A stretch of DNA of 64,000 nucleotides from Poecilobothrus nobilitatus (lineage: Eukaryota; Arthropoda; Insecta; Diptera; Dolichopodidae). The notes under the pieces are model-generated. The model saw only the letters and a program-made list of their open reading frames with translations, was not told where the DNA came from and ran no database searches. Shown piece by piece: positions 35,401 through 50,400 of this stretch (its first letter is position 1; every line of letters starts with the position of its first letter). Where the stretch lies: NCBI GenBank assembly GCA_947095535.1, contig OX352773.1, forward strand, positions 268,948,515-269,012,514, written 5' to 3'. The position numbers and the translations under genes are program-made.

Positions 35401-38400
35401 TAGACAGACAGACAGACGGACGAACAGAGTGAAACTAATAGGCTCATTTTATCAAAATATTTTTGGAAATGTGCTAAAAATTATTGGAGCAGAGATTTTA
35501 TTTAGTTTTAACTTCTTTTTATGTGTGGAAAATGCAAATTTCTAAATAAAATCACTGCTTTAATAATGCTAAAAAAAAGTTTTATTTTAAATAAAATTGG
35601 AAATTAAAAATTTGTAAGTGGTCGAACCAAGTCTTTTGTATAATAACAATTTTAATCCTTTAAATCCTTTTGATCCAAATTGTTATACTGATAAACATTT
35701 TTTTCTATTTATTTATTTAATTCTTTATTAGTAAAATTTAATACTTTATAATTTTTAACAGTATTATTTTTGTTTTAATATTATTCGGCACATTATTGAA
35801 TAATTGAAAACCTTTTGGGCAGCTTCTATTCCATGCATTGGAACTCTGAAGTTAATGTGGTATTTCACAACTTATATAAGGTTGTACTTCTCCTAATGCT
35901 ATATACTATATAGATTTAATTTATATTTAATATGCATAACTATATATAAATAGATTTTCCCTTGAAAATTTCAATTAAAGTTTCAATCAATAGTTCAATA
36001 GTAAAGAATTTTTACGTTTCTATATATCATCCATCCCAGTAAATATGAATTTTTTTGCACCTTAACATAGTTCTCATAGTTCATAGATTTGTTTTGCTGT
36101 TTTTGCAATCAATATAACTGTTTTTGGTTGCAACATGTGTATATGTGTATATGTATAGGTTAATTGTAACCATTAAGAAACTATATATAATATATATATT
36201 ATGTACATATATGTGCAATAATAACTAACTACCGCCCTATTGCTATAACTTCGGTCCTTTCCAAAGTAACAGAAAAAAATTGTGAACGAAAAGCTTCTGA
36301 AATCCTGGATCACAAAAGTTTACATCATGACCAACAATACGGGTTCAGAGCCCGTCCTTCAACCAGTGATCTCATGACTTTTTTTGGCAGGTTAGGTGAG
36401 AATCATCGAAAGACACTACAGAGGAGTGAAAACGAGCATAAGTCCTCTATGAGCGCGTGCGACTTTAACCCACTAAACACCACCTCCCTTTTTTGACTAA
36501 ATAATAGATTATACGATCTTTAGTACTAATGCACTGCCTGGTCAGAAGAAGTTGAGTTAGGGAATGAAAATAGATTTCAAATTGGCAGGCATATTGTGAA
36601 CAAAGTTGTTAATATTCACCTTGAATCTTTGCGTCGCCTGCGAAACTATATATGAGTTTCATAGCCGCTGTAATATTAATCACCAAATTAATACTATATA
36701 CAACAAAAAATTACACTATTAGTGAGCTAAATAACGATTTAGCAAAAATTTAAAAATGGGGTGAAGTCAACATAGTTGATTTCAACACCAAAAAAAAGCA
36801 ATGCTGTTTGATGTCGCGAAAAAGTGCCACTTCTATTCCCAACCAACTATTTCAGGGAGAAGTTTTGCAGCATTCAACGGATTTAAACATGTTGCGTATC
36901 GAGTTAAACCAAAAATTGGTTTGGTCAAATAACATTTTTGGTATAGTTAAGGATGCAGCTAAATGTTTGGGTTTTTTTTGTATCGCTGCAGAACTTATAC
37001 TTTTCTGCATCTGATCTTCTCAATATCTATAAAACGTACATTAGGCTGAAAATGAAGTATAATGCATATATTTGAGCTGCTGCTCCTCAAACAGTGCTGG
37101 CTTATCTAATATCCCTCTAAATTTTCCTATTTATCCCCATAATCCCAAATTTCCTAATTCAAATTTCCCCAATCATCTTTCCCACATCCCTATCCCTCAA
37201 ACCAAACTGAAGATTTGTATTAAAGGTTCCATTATAAAGTTTGGTTCTAAAAGGGGGGATGGTTTTAGTTGGTTAAAGTCCAACACTACTCTGAGGAACC
37301 ACGTGCAGTGCTTTTTTATGAGAGTTTTCCACCACATTTTACGTATTCGTAAAATAAAAAACTATATGTTCCTACATATATAATTTATTTTCTATGAAGC
37401 ATTAAAACGTTAAAAAGCAATAAAGCAAGTGGTATTGACGGTATTTAAGCAGAGCTATTGAAAAGTGGTGGAACTACGCATTATATGTAAAGATTTACAT
37501 CAATTAGTAACAAATATTTAGAAAAAAGAAAAAATGCCAAAATAATTGAACTACAGAATCATATATAATACCTCTAGATAAAAAAGGTAACAAATTAGAA
37601 CACAGAAATTATAGAGGTATTACACTATTAAGTGAAACATACAAAGTGTTTGCTACCAAATGTCTGTACTAAAAGGAAATAATAGAAGATTATCAAGGGA
37701 AATCAACTTTAATTAATTTTGCCTTAGAAAAAATAATACGCAATGCAAAATTGTAAACAACGTCCACCATTTGGATAAAGTCGACGCCAATAATATAGGC
37801 TTTGCTGATTATGTCATCTGTTGACAAGAAACTTTTAAACTTTAAAAGACAACTTCTTCAATTTCAAAAAATTCTGCAAAAACGCTTGGTCTGAACATAA
37901 ATCAAACGAAAAGAAAATATATGTGTAATTTACAACTTTAAAACCGTGAACCATTTTAAATAGCTTGGTTCTGTTGTGAACAAAACAAGCGACTATAAAG
38001 TGGAAGTTAAAGAACATATTAAGGCTGCAAATAAAACATACGCGTCATTATACAAAGTTTTTGGTTGAAATTATATATAATATGATAGATAATATAAATA
38101 AAATAGCCACAGCTCTAAACAAGAAAAACTGCCGTATATTAGCCAGAGAAAGAGAACAATTCAGAAACTTGTTAGAGGAGGCCAAGATTCATTATGGATC
38201 GTCAAGCCAAATATTATCAGAATGTTGTAATTTCTTTGTATTGTATAACTAAACTGTTAAAATGAAATTAATTTTATTAGGAATAATTATAAATTTTTAA
38301 CATTCAATAATTACTCTAAAATGAAATCATTAAATTAAATTTAAACAAATTATAGAAATTTATCATTTCATTAATAATTGCAAATTTTATTTTATCAAAT

Positions 38401-41400
38401 AAGTTTCTTGAACTAAACTATCTACATACATATATATGTTAGGTAATAACCGATAATTAATTTACAAAAAATTATTTAAGAAACGGACTAAAGATTCATT
38501 GGTTCCATACAAAAATTTGTGGCAGGCATAATGCATTATATGCAAATTGTTAAAATATTTTCGAATAGGGTTTTTAATTTAGATTAAGAAAGTGTTATTG
38601 ATTTTGTTTGCAATAGATAAGTAACTAAATAAAGTCTCTGTAATATAATATTATAATATAATCAAGACAATATTATTTATAGATAATAAAATTATATAAT
38701 TTTAAATGATAAATTTCTATATCTTAATATTTTTACATTAATTTATTTATTTTGAATTAAAGAATTACTTTTTAATTATTATCAAACCTATAATAAATAT
38801 TATTATATTTTAAAACTATTTTAAACTTACATATATACATACATACATATATACCTATACCAGTTGTTGGAAATCCTAAAAAAAAAAGCTTAATTAAGTA
38901 TTTTTTTATGGCTTTTATTTATTAATATAAATAAAGAAATCATTTATTTTAGACTTTGTCCTTAAAAACTTTTCTTTTATAAAAACAATTACGCAGTAAT
39001 AAATTTATATTTAAGTTTAAATTTAAAATAAAAAACAAACAAAAAAAATTATAAAAAATTATTTTACTATACCTACTATTTGTCAATTTTTCCTTATTTT
39101 ATTTTTTTGCTTATAGAATTTAATTCGAATAATATATATACATATAATTAAAATTATATTTTATGCTTAGGAATTGGAGTATGCTTTACGTTAGGTACAT
39201 TGTCTAATCTTTTTCAAACTTTACTGAAGATACTTTAGATCACGCAATAAAATGAGCTTAAACATTTAATTGCTGAAGCAAAAAGCAAATATTACTGCGC
39301 TGAAGTTACAAAAAATCACAATAACAATCAAAAACTTTGGAAATTATACAAGAAAGTTATATTTAACAAAGCTTCTGCAAAACAAAATTCTAACATTAAG
39401 TTGCTTAAGTATGGAAATAAAACTTACACTACTGAAACTGATATCGCGGAATGTATGAACAATTTTCTTTGTCAATGTAACAAATGAACTTATCTTTCCA
39501 TCTACCACTATTTAAATAATTTTTCAAGTTCATTTAGTTACAATTTTTATCTATCTCCAACAAATATAGCAGAAGTCAAGTTAGCTATTAATTCTTTAAA
39601 ACTGGCAGCTACGCCCGGTTACGATATTTCTTCAAAATTTATTAAAAAGTTTTCAGATAAATTTAATTTTTTAATTTTAATTTTAAAAAGTTTTCAGATA
39701 ATTTTTTTAGCTTTCCAAACTAATTAAAAACTGCTATTGTGACCCCAATTTTTAAAAATGGTAATACAACCAATACTTCTAAGTACCGATCGATATCAGT
39801 ACTTTCGTTCGTTTTCAAAATATTTGAAATAATAATTAAGCAACGTTTTAACTATTTCACGCGATTATAAATGAGTTCTTAAACAAGGAACTGTATGGCT
39901 TTGAAAAAATTCAAATACTTCTGCCGCTTGCCTTAGCTTAACCCATTTTATCTCCAAAAATAAGGGCGAAGGGAATTATGAAGCTTGTGTTTTCCTTGAT
40001 TTTCAGAAGGCTTTTGATTCCGTTGATCATGAGGTTCTTTTATATAAACTTTTGAATTTAAATCAAGTAGAATTTTTTAGATCGTATTTACAAAACAGAC
40101 AGCAAAAAGTACGTGTTAATGATATATTAAGTCAACAAAAAATAAATAATAAGGAGTCCCACAGGGTTCAATTCTTGGGCCTGATTTATTTAAAATTTAT
40201 AAAATCACATGAAAAATTTAAATCTGAAAGGTCAAATACAACTTTATGCTGACGATGCTGTGCTAAAATATTACTCAAAAGATGAAGAAAACTTGAGAAA
40301 GGATATTGAAAACTACTTTAAAATTATTGCGCAATGGTTAAAAAAAAAATTATCTATTATTAAATACTAGTAAAAAAGCCCGTCATACGACGGGTATAAG
40401 TAGAAAAATATAGCTTTTGTGAAAGTTTCCTCAGTTTTATGAACAATTTAATTTTAGTAAATTTATTCAAATACTTATATGTATTATATTTAGATATTGA
40501 TAAATGTAAAATTTATTGCTAAAGTGTTTTAAATAATGAAAAACCTCAATGATGCTGTGAAGTAGTTTCTTTCAAAAATGTAATAAAAATGATTATTTAA
40601 TAAATCTCATCTCTTGTAAATTTCTTTATCAAGCTTTGGATTAAAAAACCAAAGGTTGGATTAAAAACCAATGGTAAATAAATTTTTGCCAATAGTACCA
40701 AAAATTTTCGCTTCGAAAAAAATACAGTATCAAACTTTATAATTTTGAAACTAAACTATACTGATCTGATGCATTTACCTAATTATAATATATAGTACAC
40801 TCGTTATATTTTTCTATGGTTGCCATAGAAAATGCTTCAAAACTGTTATATTTTTCAAACAAATTTTTACTCTATCCGTAATAATATTCTGCCTCTTTAT
40901 CTGTAGCTTTCGTTACAAAATCTTCACACCGTAAGTTCTGCGCACCTTTTATGTAAAACAATAAAAATTGGCTGTGCATATAAGGTTTAAGATTTAGAAA
41001 ATAAAAATCATAAAAGAAGCATAAAATTAAGAAAATGTTACACATTCAAAATTTAATTGAAAATTGCGATTTTATAATTTAAATTGCGCTCCTTTAAAAG
41101 CTTTGGTTTTACGCACTGCTTTATTTTTTTATAATTAACTACATAATATATGTATATACCCATATTTTTATTCATATATCTATATTATGGACTAAACTTC
41201 TGATTCTTAAATTGTACTATATGATGGCAAAATTTTTAAAAAATTAAGAAAATGTTACTTAGCAAAATTTAAATAAAAATATTATTTCAATTTTATAATG
41301 TTCTACTTAAAAATACGACCCTCCAAAAACTTTGATTTATACACTGCCTTGTTTTTTCTTTCGTAGGATAACATTTTAATATTTATTGTTTTTTATCTGT

Positions 41401-44400
41401 TATGTACGTAAATATTAGATACACGTTTCTTTCTTTTCATAGCATAACATTATAATATTTATTGTTTTCTCTCTGTTATATGGGTAAATATCAGATGTAC
41501 GTTTCTTTCTTTTCATAGTATAGTAACTTTTATACTTTTCATAGTATAACATTTGTTAAATTAAAATTTAACATAACAGTAGGGCACGCTACTCAGCAGC
41601 AGCAACTTGTCTTTTATTATATTTAGATTAAAAAAACAGAGATATTATTATATGAAAATAAAAAATTTATGAGCACACTTTTCCAATGTAATAATATATT
41701 TTCATTTTAAGGCTACGAAAATATCTTGATAACAACTCTTTGTACCAGATATATTCATCTTCTTATATTCTATCAAACATAACGTATTCAAACTCTATTT
41801 AGAGCAAACTCCCGCAAAGTCCTTTAAATAAATTAGGTATAATCTATAAAAAATCAATTAAAATAATACATAATTATTCAAGGACACATCCTACAATTTG
41901 TTTTATAACGAGAGGTACATAAGTCTTAATGACATCTGTAGATATGAATTATATATGACAGCTTTTGAGATTATTAAAAACCGCATCAAACATTATTTTA
42001 TTCTAAATAGAATGATAGATATTCATAGTTATAATACACGAAATAAATCAAACTTCTATTTATATAACTCTTTTCAAAACAAACAATCAAAGAAATAAAA
42101 AATTTTTTGTATAACTGCTTGAAACTATTCAGTGATTTACCTATTGAATTAAAAAATATAGAAAGTATAGGTTACTTTAAAAAAGGGATAAAAAAATTTT
42201 TGTTTTTTTAATGAATGTAAAGTTTTTTCTAATATCCTCTATTAGATGCTTGAACGGATCCGTACCATTTTTTTTGACTATGAGCCTTCCAAGGCATTCG
42301 CAGAGATGTAATTCCACATTGTCGGGATGAATTCAATCTCTTGTCAAATTACCCTTTTGAGGCTTCCGGCTACTATTTGTGTGGTAGCACTAGGTGATGG
42401 GTCAACGAAATTTTCTGTATTATATACGATACGGTGACCATATGCTTATTTAAAACAAGGGCCTTCCCCTTTCATATTTTCTTTTTCCTATTTTGGTCTC
42501 ATTCTCATAGGATTCACCCAGCGAAAGCATAGTTTTCATTAGTATTGTTAAAGTAAAGATGAACCCTTTCTGTTCAACTGTTTTCTTGTACAGTATCAAT
42601 TAAATACATTTATCAATGCTTTCTATTTAAATTAACATTATGTTATAAATATATTAAAATAAAAAAGTTATTTACGTTGTACTTATTTTAAAAACAATAT
42701 TATTTTATCACTTTTAAATCAAATAATTTTACTTTATTTTTCTTAAAAGTCAAAATTTACAAATAATAACTTTTAATTGATTTTTGTTCTATCATTATTT
42801 TATTTGTTAATAACAATAAAAATTTGTGATAACAAAAAGAGTTGCCTATGATGCAGTATTCCTTCCCACTAAGTCATTTATTATTCACATTTCACTGAGC
42901 TTTAGTTTCTGAAATCAATAATTTCACTAATCAGTTGATTACTCATCTGCTGTAGCTATTATACCATACTATGAAACGTAAATATTTCTTTATTTTTACG
43001 CCATCTATTATCTTAGACAATAATTATTTTATTATATAACTATAATATGATATTAACTATAAGATAATATACATATACATACTTATTATTTTCAATTATA
43101 CATATTTTAAGAAAAATAATTTTTTTTTTAATCTATATGACGTAGCCAGTATTTTCCAAATACCCAAGAACTTTCGAATAAAAGGTCGTTCTCTTAACCA
43201 CTACACCATTATTTCAATAATGCTGTATGCATTTGCAAAAATATTTTTAAATCTACTAAAGATTATTTTTAATATATTAATTTCTGTAATTAAAATTAGT
43301 TAACTAGCCTTTTAAATTAATGAATTAAAATTTTTGTTGATATCGGTATTAAAATTATTTGTTTTTAACAAAAAAAAATAGCAAACTATGTAAATTTGAA
43401 TAACAGTTGAAAAGTTTATATGTTGTTTTTATAAAGAATTTTAATTTTGTTTTTCAATTTTTAAATGTTGTTATGATGTAAAAAAAAATGTATGTATGTA
43501 TCAAGAGAATTTCTTTATAATATTCTGAAAAGAACGAAAATTTCTACCTCATCAGCTAACATAAAATCTACATGTCTACCTAATTATATAATTTTATAAC
43601 TACATATGTATGTCTAAATGAATCTCTCTAAAACATATACATATCTACAAAATTTACATTGATTTCTGTATATATGTACATATATCTGTACATAATTCAA
43701 ATATATAAAATTGTTTGTTTTTAAAATGCATTTTCTCAGGTTTATGTGAAATTCTTATATTTTATGGTCTTTATTTCACCCATTTATTTATTTTTAATAA
43801 CTCAAAAACTATTTTTTGAGTTATTACTAAAAAATATTTTTCTAGGTGCTTATATCTGATAAAATATAAGAAATAGGCTCAAGGTACAAGTAATCAAGTG
43901 TGTATCTTTAAAGGACGGGTGCGGAAATAGTGATATATGTTTTTGAAAAAGTGACATTATAAGGTACCGATAATATACAATGATTTTATTCTGCAGGGGT
44001 CTCATTACCTTCAATTTTTTATCTATATATGTTTTATTTTCTTAAAATCTTTCCAAAATGGCTCCATAATTTTTTTTAACTTTTTGAGTGAATTAAATAA
44101 CGGAACGAAGAATTCGGCACAATTCGTTTAAAATCTTTTTTCTTTAAAGGAATCCGCACGGCTTTCTTTCGAAAAATTTAACTTTCAGATAAATTTTTCT
44201 CCGTAATATACACATATTTTGTTCATGAATTACACTTTTTGCTGTTCATTTGAATATGTGTTAAATATAATTAACAACAACAAAATATGTGTGCCCTTTT
44301 TTTTTAATTTATAGAAGTTTTTAAAAATTGAAATTTTACGAACTATAACCAACTTGATATAATAAACTTACTTAGTAAGGATCATCAACCTTTATAGAAC

Positions 44401-47400
44401 GTTTAAAGTTAATTAATCGAATCGTAAGTACTACGATAATTACAATATGAAAATTTTATTAGAAAATCGTCATTAATTATACGGTTATTTAATCATTAGT
44501 TATCATTATTATTACAACGTCATTAGTTATGGCTGTCTTTAAAGGTCATTAAATTCCGAAAATTGGGTAACGATTTGGTCTGTAACTTGTTTTTACAGAT
44601 CAACGTGGCGGAATATGTTAAAGAATAAATTAAGAAAGAAATTAAATTAACTGCTTTATAAAGGAGATATTTAATGATGTTTTTACAAAGTTTGATTTAG
44701 TTTAAACTATGAAGACATGATAATAAAAATGGAAATTTTTTTTTTAAATTGTCATAATGTCGGAATGGGTTAATAGAACTTTTCACAAAATCGGCTCGGT
44801 CGTTCTATAAAGAAATTAATGCAACCTGAATTAGTCACAATTCGGTTAGAATTTTTTTTGACAGATTTAACGAATCATAACCAAATTAATTCATCGAAGT
44901 CCTCTAGTAAACAACTACGGTTTTACAAAGATTGGACATAATTGGTCATACCATAGAGATCTAATAATAAAACATACAAGCTCATTTTTATTCTAATAGT
45001 GAGAAAATGGATAACTGAACTGTACAAAAACTTGTCATAGTTGTTCTTTAAAATAATTAAAGCTTCCCGAAAACTTGAACACAACAATTAGGTTAGAAAT
45101 TTGTTTTAACAGATTGATGTACTGGAACTGTTTAACAAATCATAATTAAAGAAATCAATCCAAACTGGTTTGCTAAGGAACAAGATTTTACAAAATTTTA
45201 ATTCAATAGATCGATGCGTTTTGACCTGATCATAAAAAACGAAAATTTCTTTAAAATGTCGTATTGACGAAACGGGCTTACGCAATTTGCTAAAAATTCA
45301 TTAAACTTGTTCTTTAAAACCATTGAAGAACAGTGAAAAATTAAACACGATCCGGATAAAAAATTTTTCTGACAGACCAAAGGGCCACTGCAGATTAACA
45401 GATTGTAATCATATTAAATCATTGAAATCCTTTGAATCCTTTTTACCATTTGACAGTGCGTGTGATTAAGTTAAATTATAAAACAAATTAAAAAGTATAA
45501 AAGGAAGTAGAAATACGTTTTCTGAGAGAACTAATAATTATGTGCCTCTTAATTTCTTAAATTTTAAGATTCTGTTCATAAAAACGTCCCGGAGATACGG
45601 AAGAAGCAAAACTTTGCAAATTTGTGGTTTCACATATATAACGATAATTTTAAATAAAAGCGATTTAAAAAAGGATTAAATTAAAAGTATTAAAATTTAA
45701 TTCAAGATTGTTGTTAAGACTTTAGTGGGCATGTCAAATGATTGTAATGTCAAGACTTTAGTGGGCCGAAACACTAAGTATATATTATTTTTTGCAGTGC
45801 GTAAGTCACCGGTTTTTCAGGGGAAAGGTCTCGGGCTCAAGCCCCGGTCAGGTCAAAATCTGTAATTATAATTTAGCCACATACTACGTATTATGATATT
45901 CCACTAAGTTTTGGATACAAGTACATATTTCGATTTTGGATACAATTTTTTTATTACAAAATCCATAACATATAACCATTGAGTATTAATATATAATAAA
46001 ATAATGTAAACAAAATATTAAATATAATTATATAATTGAATACTTGTACCGAGATGGCCCACATGCTAGAGGCAAAAGGTCCTAAAAATGTCGGTAGATA
46101 TGTATTTATATCTCGACGATATAATATAAAAAAAAAAATATTATTTTTGATATAATCTGTTTCTATACATACATATATATACATATGTCTATTTACTGTC
46201 TTATGTTGAAATTAGCCTAAGATCCTATAAATCAACTCTATAATAATTGATCCAATTCTATAAATCAATAAGTATATGTACATTCTCTTAATATATGTCC
46301 TTCTAATTGTTTATCATTTATGTATAATAAGATTATGAGATAAAAGACACTATATATTGCGATAAGTATTATTGGTATTATGAAGCGTTAAATAAAAGCA
46401 TAAAAAAAATAAAAATAATATTTCACCATAAAAATTAATACGTTTTTTTTCCTTAATAATATTATTTAATCTTCTTTTAGAATGGGAAAAACCTTTTTTT
46501 AAATGTTTACCACGTGATGATGAAAGAATCAATTGTACATACATTGTAAATGGAGAGTTGGATGTTGAAGAAGAAATTCCATGGCCATTTAATTTGGTTA
46601 AATTAAATTACAATGGTATACATATTTATAATATTTAAAAAAAAAATACTATAGATTCTTAACTTTATAATAAAATTAAGGTCCGGATATTCCGCGTATT
46701 ACTAGATTTACAATTGGTGATAACAGCTCATTGGGAGCAAGTTTTGTAAAAGATGATGACGATTATTGGTAAGTTATAATAAAGAACAAACAAAATAAAT
46801 AAATAGTCATTACATAGTTATGTTATATTTTTATATATAATAAATGATTAATTGTTTATGTAATGTAATTTACCAATAATATCAATAAATATTTATTTAA
46901 TAAAAATTCTCTTTGTTGTATAGGATTATGGTAATTAATAATCGTCAGGATTATGAAGTACAAAATCAACAATTATATAAATTTGATATTTATTGTAAAA
47001 AAATTCACAGTGATTTAACAATTAATATAAAAAATATATTTGATAATAATCCAGAAGTACAATATATAGGTCCGGTTCCATGTAAATGGGAGGTAAGAGT
47101 TTTATTTTTCAAAAAAAATATTTTAAACTAAAAAAGTTTTAAGATTGTGGGTGTGTAAAATAACTTCTAATACTTAGTACTTGAACAAGTCTCTAAAAAA
47201 TTTGTTTTAAAGTTGATACCCCGGTATACGCTGCAACTTGAAATATTAAAATTTATTGATATTTTACATATATTTATATTTTTATAAAAATAATCAAGAA
47301 AAAAAATATATATTTTTAAGGCAAGACAAGCAAATGTTGTTACAAATTGTACAGTTCGTGTTAAACATCCAGATGGATTCAAAAATAATGAAATTACAAT

Positions 47401-50400
47401 GTCTGTTGAGGGTGATAAAGATGAAGCTAAGCATTTTAGTTTTCAATTAATAAAAGGTTCTTCGCAATATATCCAAAATTATTCTATTAAAATTGAAGAA
47501 GAACTTGATTTTGATAAAACTCCTTGGTACAATTTGATAATTACTGCTACAGACATTGTAAATCATAAAGGTTTTGGTGAAGCAACAGTTGCGGTAACTA
47601 ATGTACCACATTCAGCACCACGTTGGTATAAACCATTAGTTATAGAAACATTTAAAGAAAAAGAGCCACAAGTATGTACGATATTTTATTCACGACTTTT
47701 AAATATAATTTTTTTTTGTTTCAAAATTATTAATTATTATTTTTATTATTTAATTAGAAATTTAATATCATTGCTATTAGTGGAGATATTGGAGTTACTA
47801 TACCGATATGTTACAGTTTACAATTTCCATATGGCAACTGTAAGTTAATCATTAATATTCTATTTTAAAATTTAATAAATTTATTTTAATATATTTTCTT
47901 TTTTCAAGATAATTTACAAAAACATAACGACTATAGTCATTTTAACGTATATATAGACAATTTACCTTAAAAAAGTTCTAATTAATTTCAAATTTCTGGT
48001 AATGTCGATAAAATATTTTTTATATTTTAATTGCTTTATTCCTGAGCTGAAATCACTTGATGATTACTAAATTGAAAAGAAATATACGGGAAAGGTCCGT
48101 TATAAAATGGAAGTGAAAAACACGATAACTTAAAAATGATTTAATTAAATTTGATAAAATTTATTTTTCTTGTTTTATGTTAAAAATTTTGTTTTGTGTT
48201 AAATTTTGGATCCAGTTCGATCCAACCGCAAGTATAAATATCTCCCAAAGAAAACTTAATAAAAATGTATTTTTTCATTTTTTTTAAAAACTTAATAAAA
48301 ATTAATTCTTAAAAAAAATGAAATGAATGCGTGAAATTTTACTACACTACATATTAATACATATTTTGACTCATCATGCATAAGTATCGGGGGTTTTTTA
48401 AAGTAAAAAGATATTGGAATGCATTTTTCATTTTCATTAGAACTTGTATACCTTTTTTTCGTATAACCTTTATCAAAAATCTCTAAAAATTTTAGTTGGA
48501 CCAAAAATGTTTGGATTGTTCTTATTTTAACCTCTTTTAAGCTTATAAACAACTAGCAGAGTACCCGGCGTTGCCCGAAGTATTTTATTGGTTTTATGAA
48601 ATAAAAATTATTAACTTTTGTTTCTGTGTTAATAATTAATATAGTCAACTTATTACTATGCATTTACAGATGCTGGTAGTTAATATTCTATTTTTATTAC
48701 AAAAAATCTTTAAAGGAATCACTAATCCATTGAATACGCAATTACGGCGAAATGAGTTTTCACAATATATACGTTAATACCTAAACATAAAATCGCATTT
48801 CAATTATAAAAGACCATAATGTAATCAATTTTTTTTCGTAAGTAATGTCACTTCATGTTTTTGTGAATTATCCTTTTAAGCACATTTTGAAAAATTTGCT
48901 ATTAGGTTCGCTCTATCCCTGCGTCTGTTTACAAAACTTATATACTGTTTAATAAGGAGCAATAAAATATTAACTATGCATAGGTCTTTTAAAAGAGTAA
49001 TGTTGAAAAACTTTTTTTTGTACCCTTACAGCTGGAGATCCTACAGCACCGACAGCTCTTCAAATTTTGAAAAACTTCTTTTTAAATGCATACATTTCAG
49101 GTTCTGTTTAACATATTTTCAATATAAAAAATACATGATTGTTTTTTACCTTTATAAATCTACCAGAATTTTTTTAAGTTTACTTTTTCTAATTATGTTT
49201 TCAAATTAATTGACTAAAAATATGTGTAAAAATTGTATATGGATTAGAATGTAAAGTTTTCTGTTCTTTAAATATGTATGTACTCTTTTTTGATTAAATG
49301 CTGTACAGAAATGTGATATATAGTATTTTTAAATATACGCACGTTATACATACTATATGTACATATTTCAATGATATTTTATGGGAAATATGTTATACAC
49401 ATGCATCTTATAAAGCTAGACCGCACATGCATTTCTGAATGATGATGACATGATGACTGTTGTTGACATGAAGGCTGTAGGAGATTTTTTCTGTTTTTTA
49501 ACGGCCGAAAATGTTATGTTGTTTAAGTATCTTAAGAATACACAGTATTCTTAAGATACTTAATAAGGTTATTTTAATTACTTTTATATATTAGAAATTT
49601 GCATTGAAAGGTTTTTATGGAATATTAAAAACAGTGTAGATAAAAGTAAAGAGTGTTGGAAATATCTTTTTAATAATAATAACTATACCAAACATTGGGC
49701 AGAATATTTTTAAAAGGTTTTCGTGCGGAAATGGGCTAACGAACGTTAACAAAAATTTATCACAGGCTTTATTTAGAACCGTAAATTCATCCTGCCAAAT
49801 TAGACAAAAATTAGAAACAAAATTTTCTTTTGAAAGGCTATCGTACAAATGGGTTAATGTATCACCGCAGAATTACTTAAATGAGCTTCTGCCTTGATAT
49901 TGTACATTGCATTGATAAGTACATTGCAGTACTTGTGCCAATGTTCAATTGGTCAAACCGTTTAAGCACGACAACAAAAAAATGAAAAACTTCATTGAGG
50001 CTTGATGCTGAAATGAGTTAATGCGTCGTAACAAAATCAACTCAGTAAGCTTCTGTGGTAAAGAGCTAGAGCTTTTGTGAATTTTCAACTCAGTTGGTCA
50101 AACCGTTTAAGCGCGACAACAAAGACATTAAGAAACTTCATTGGGCCGTGGTGCCGAAACAGGTTAGTGGATCGTAACCAAATCAACTGAGTGGGCTTCT
50201 GCAGTGAAGAGCTACACTTTTGTAATTTTTCAACTCAATTGATCAAACCTTTTAAGCTCGACAACAAAGAAATTAAAAAATATCATTGAGGCCTGGTGCC
50301 GAAATGGTTTAATGCATTGTAACCAATTCAACTCAGTAGGTTTCATCCTGCCAAATTAGACAAAAATTAGAAACAAAATTTTCTTTTGAAAGGCTATCGT

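Noticed and set aside
48976..49209. 77-codon frame repeated at 53017-53250 on the other strand, looking conserved
   Set aside because: Both copies lie in the same duplicated mobile element; the similarity reflects copying, not coding selection, and there is no recognisable domain.
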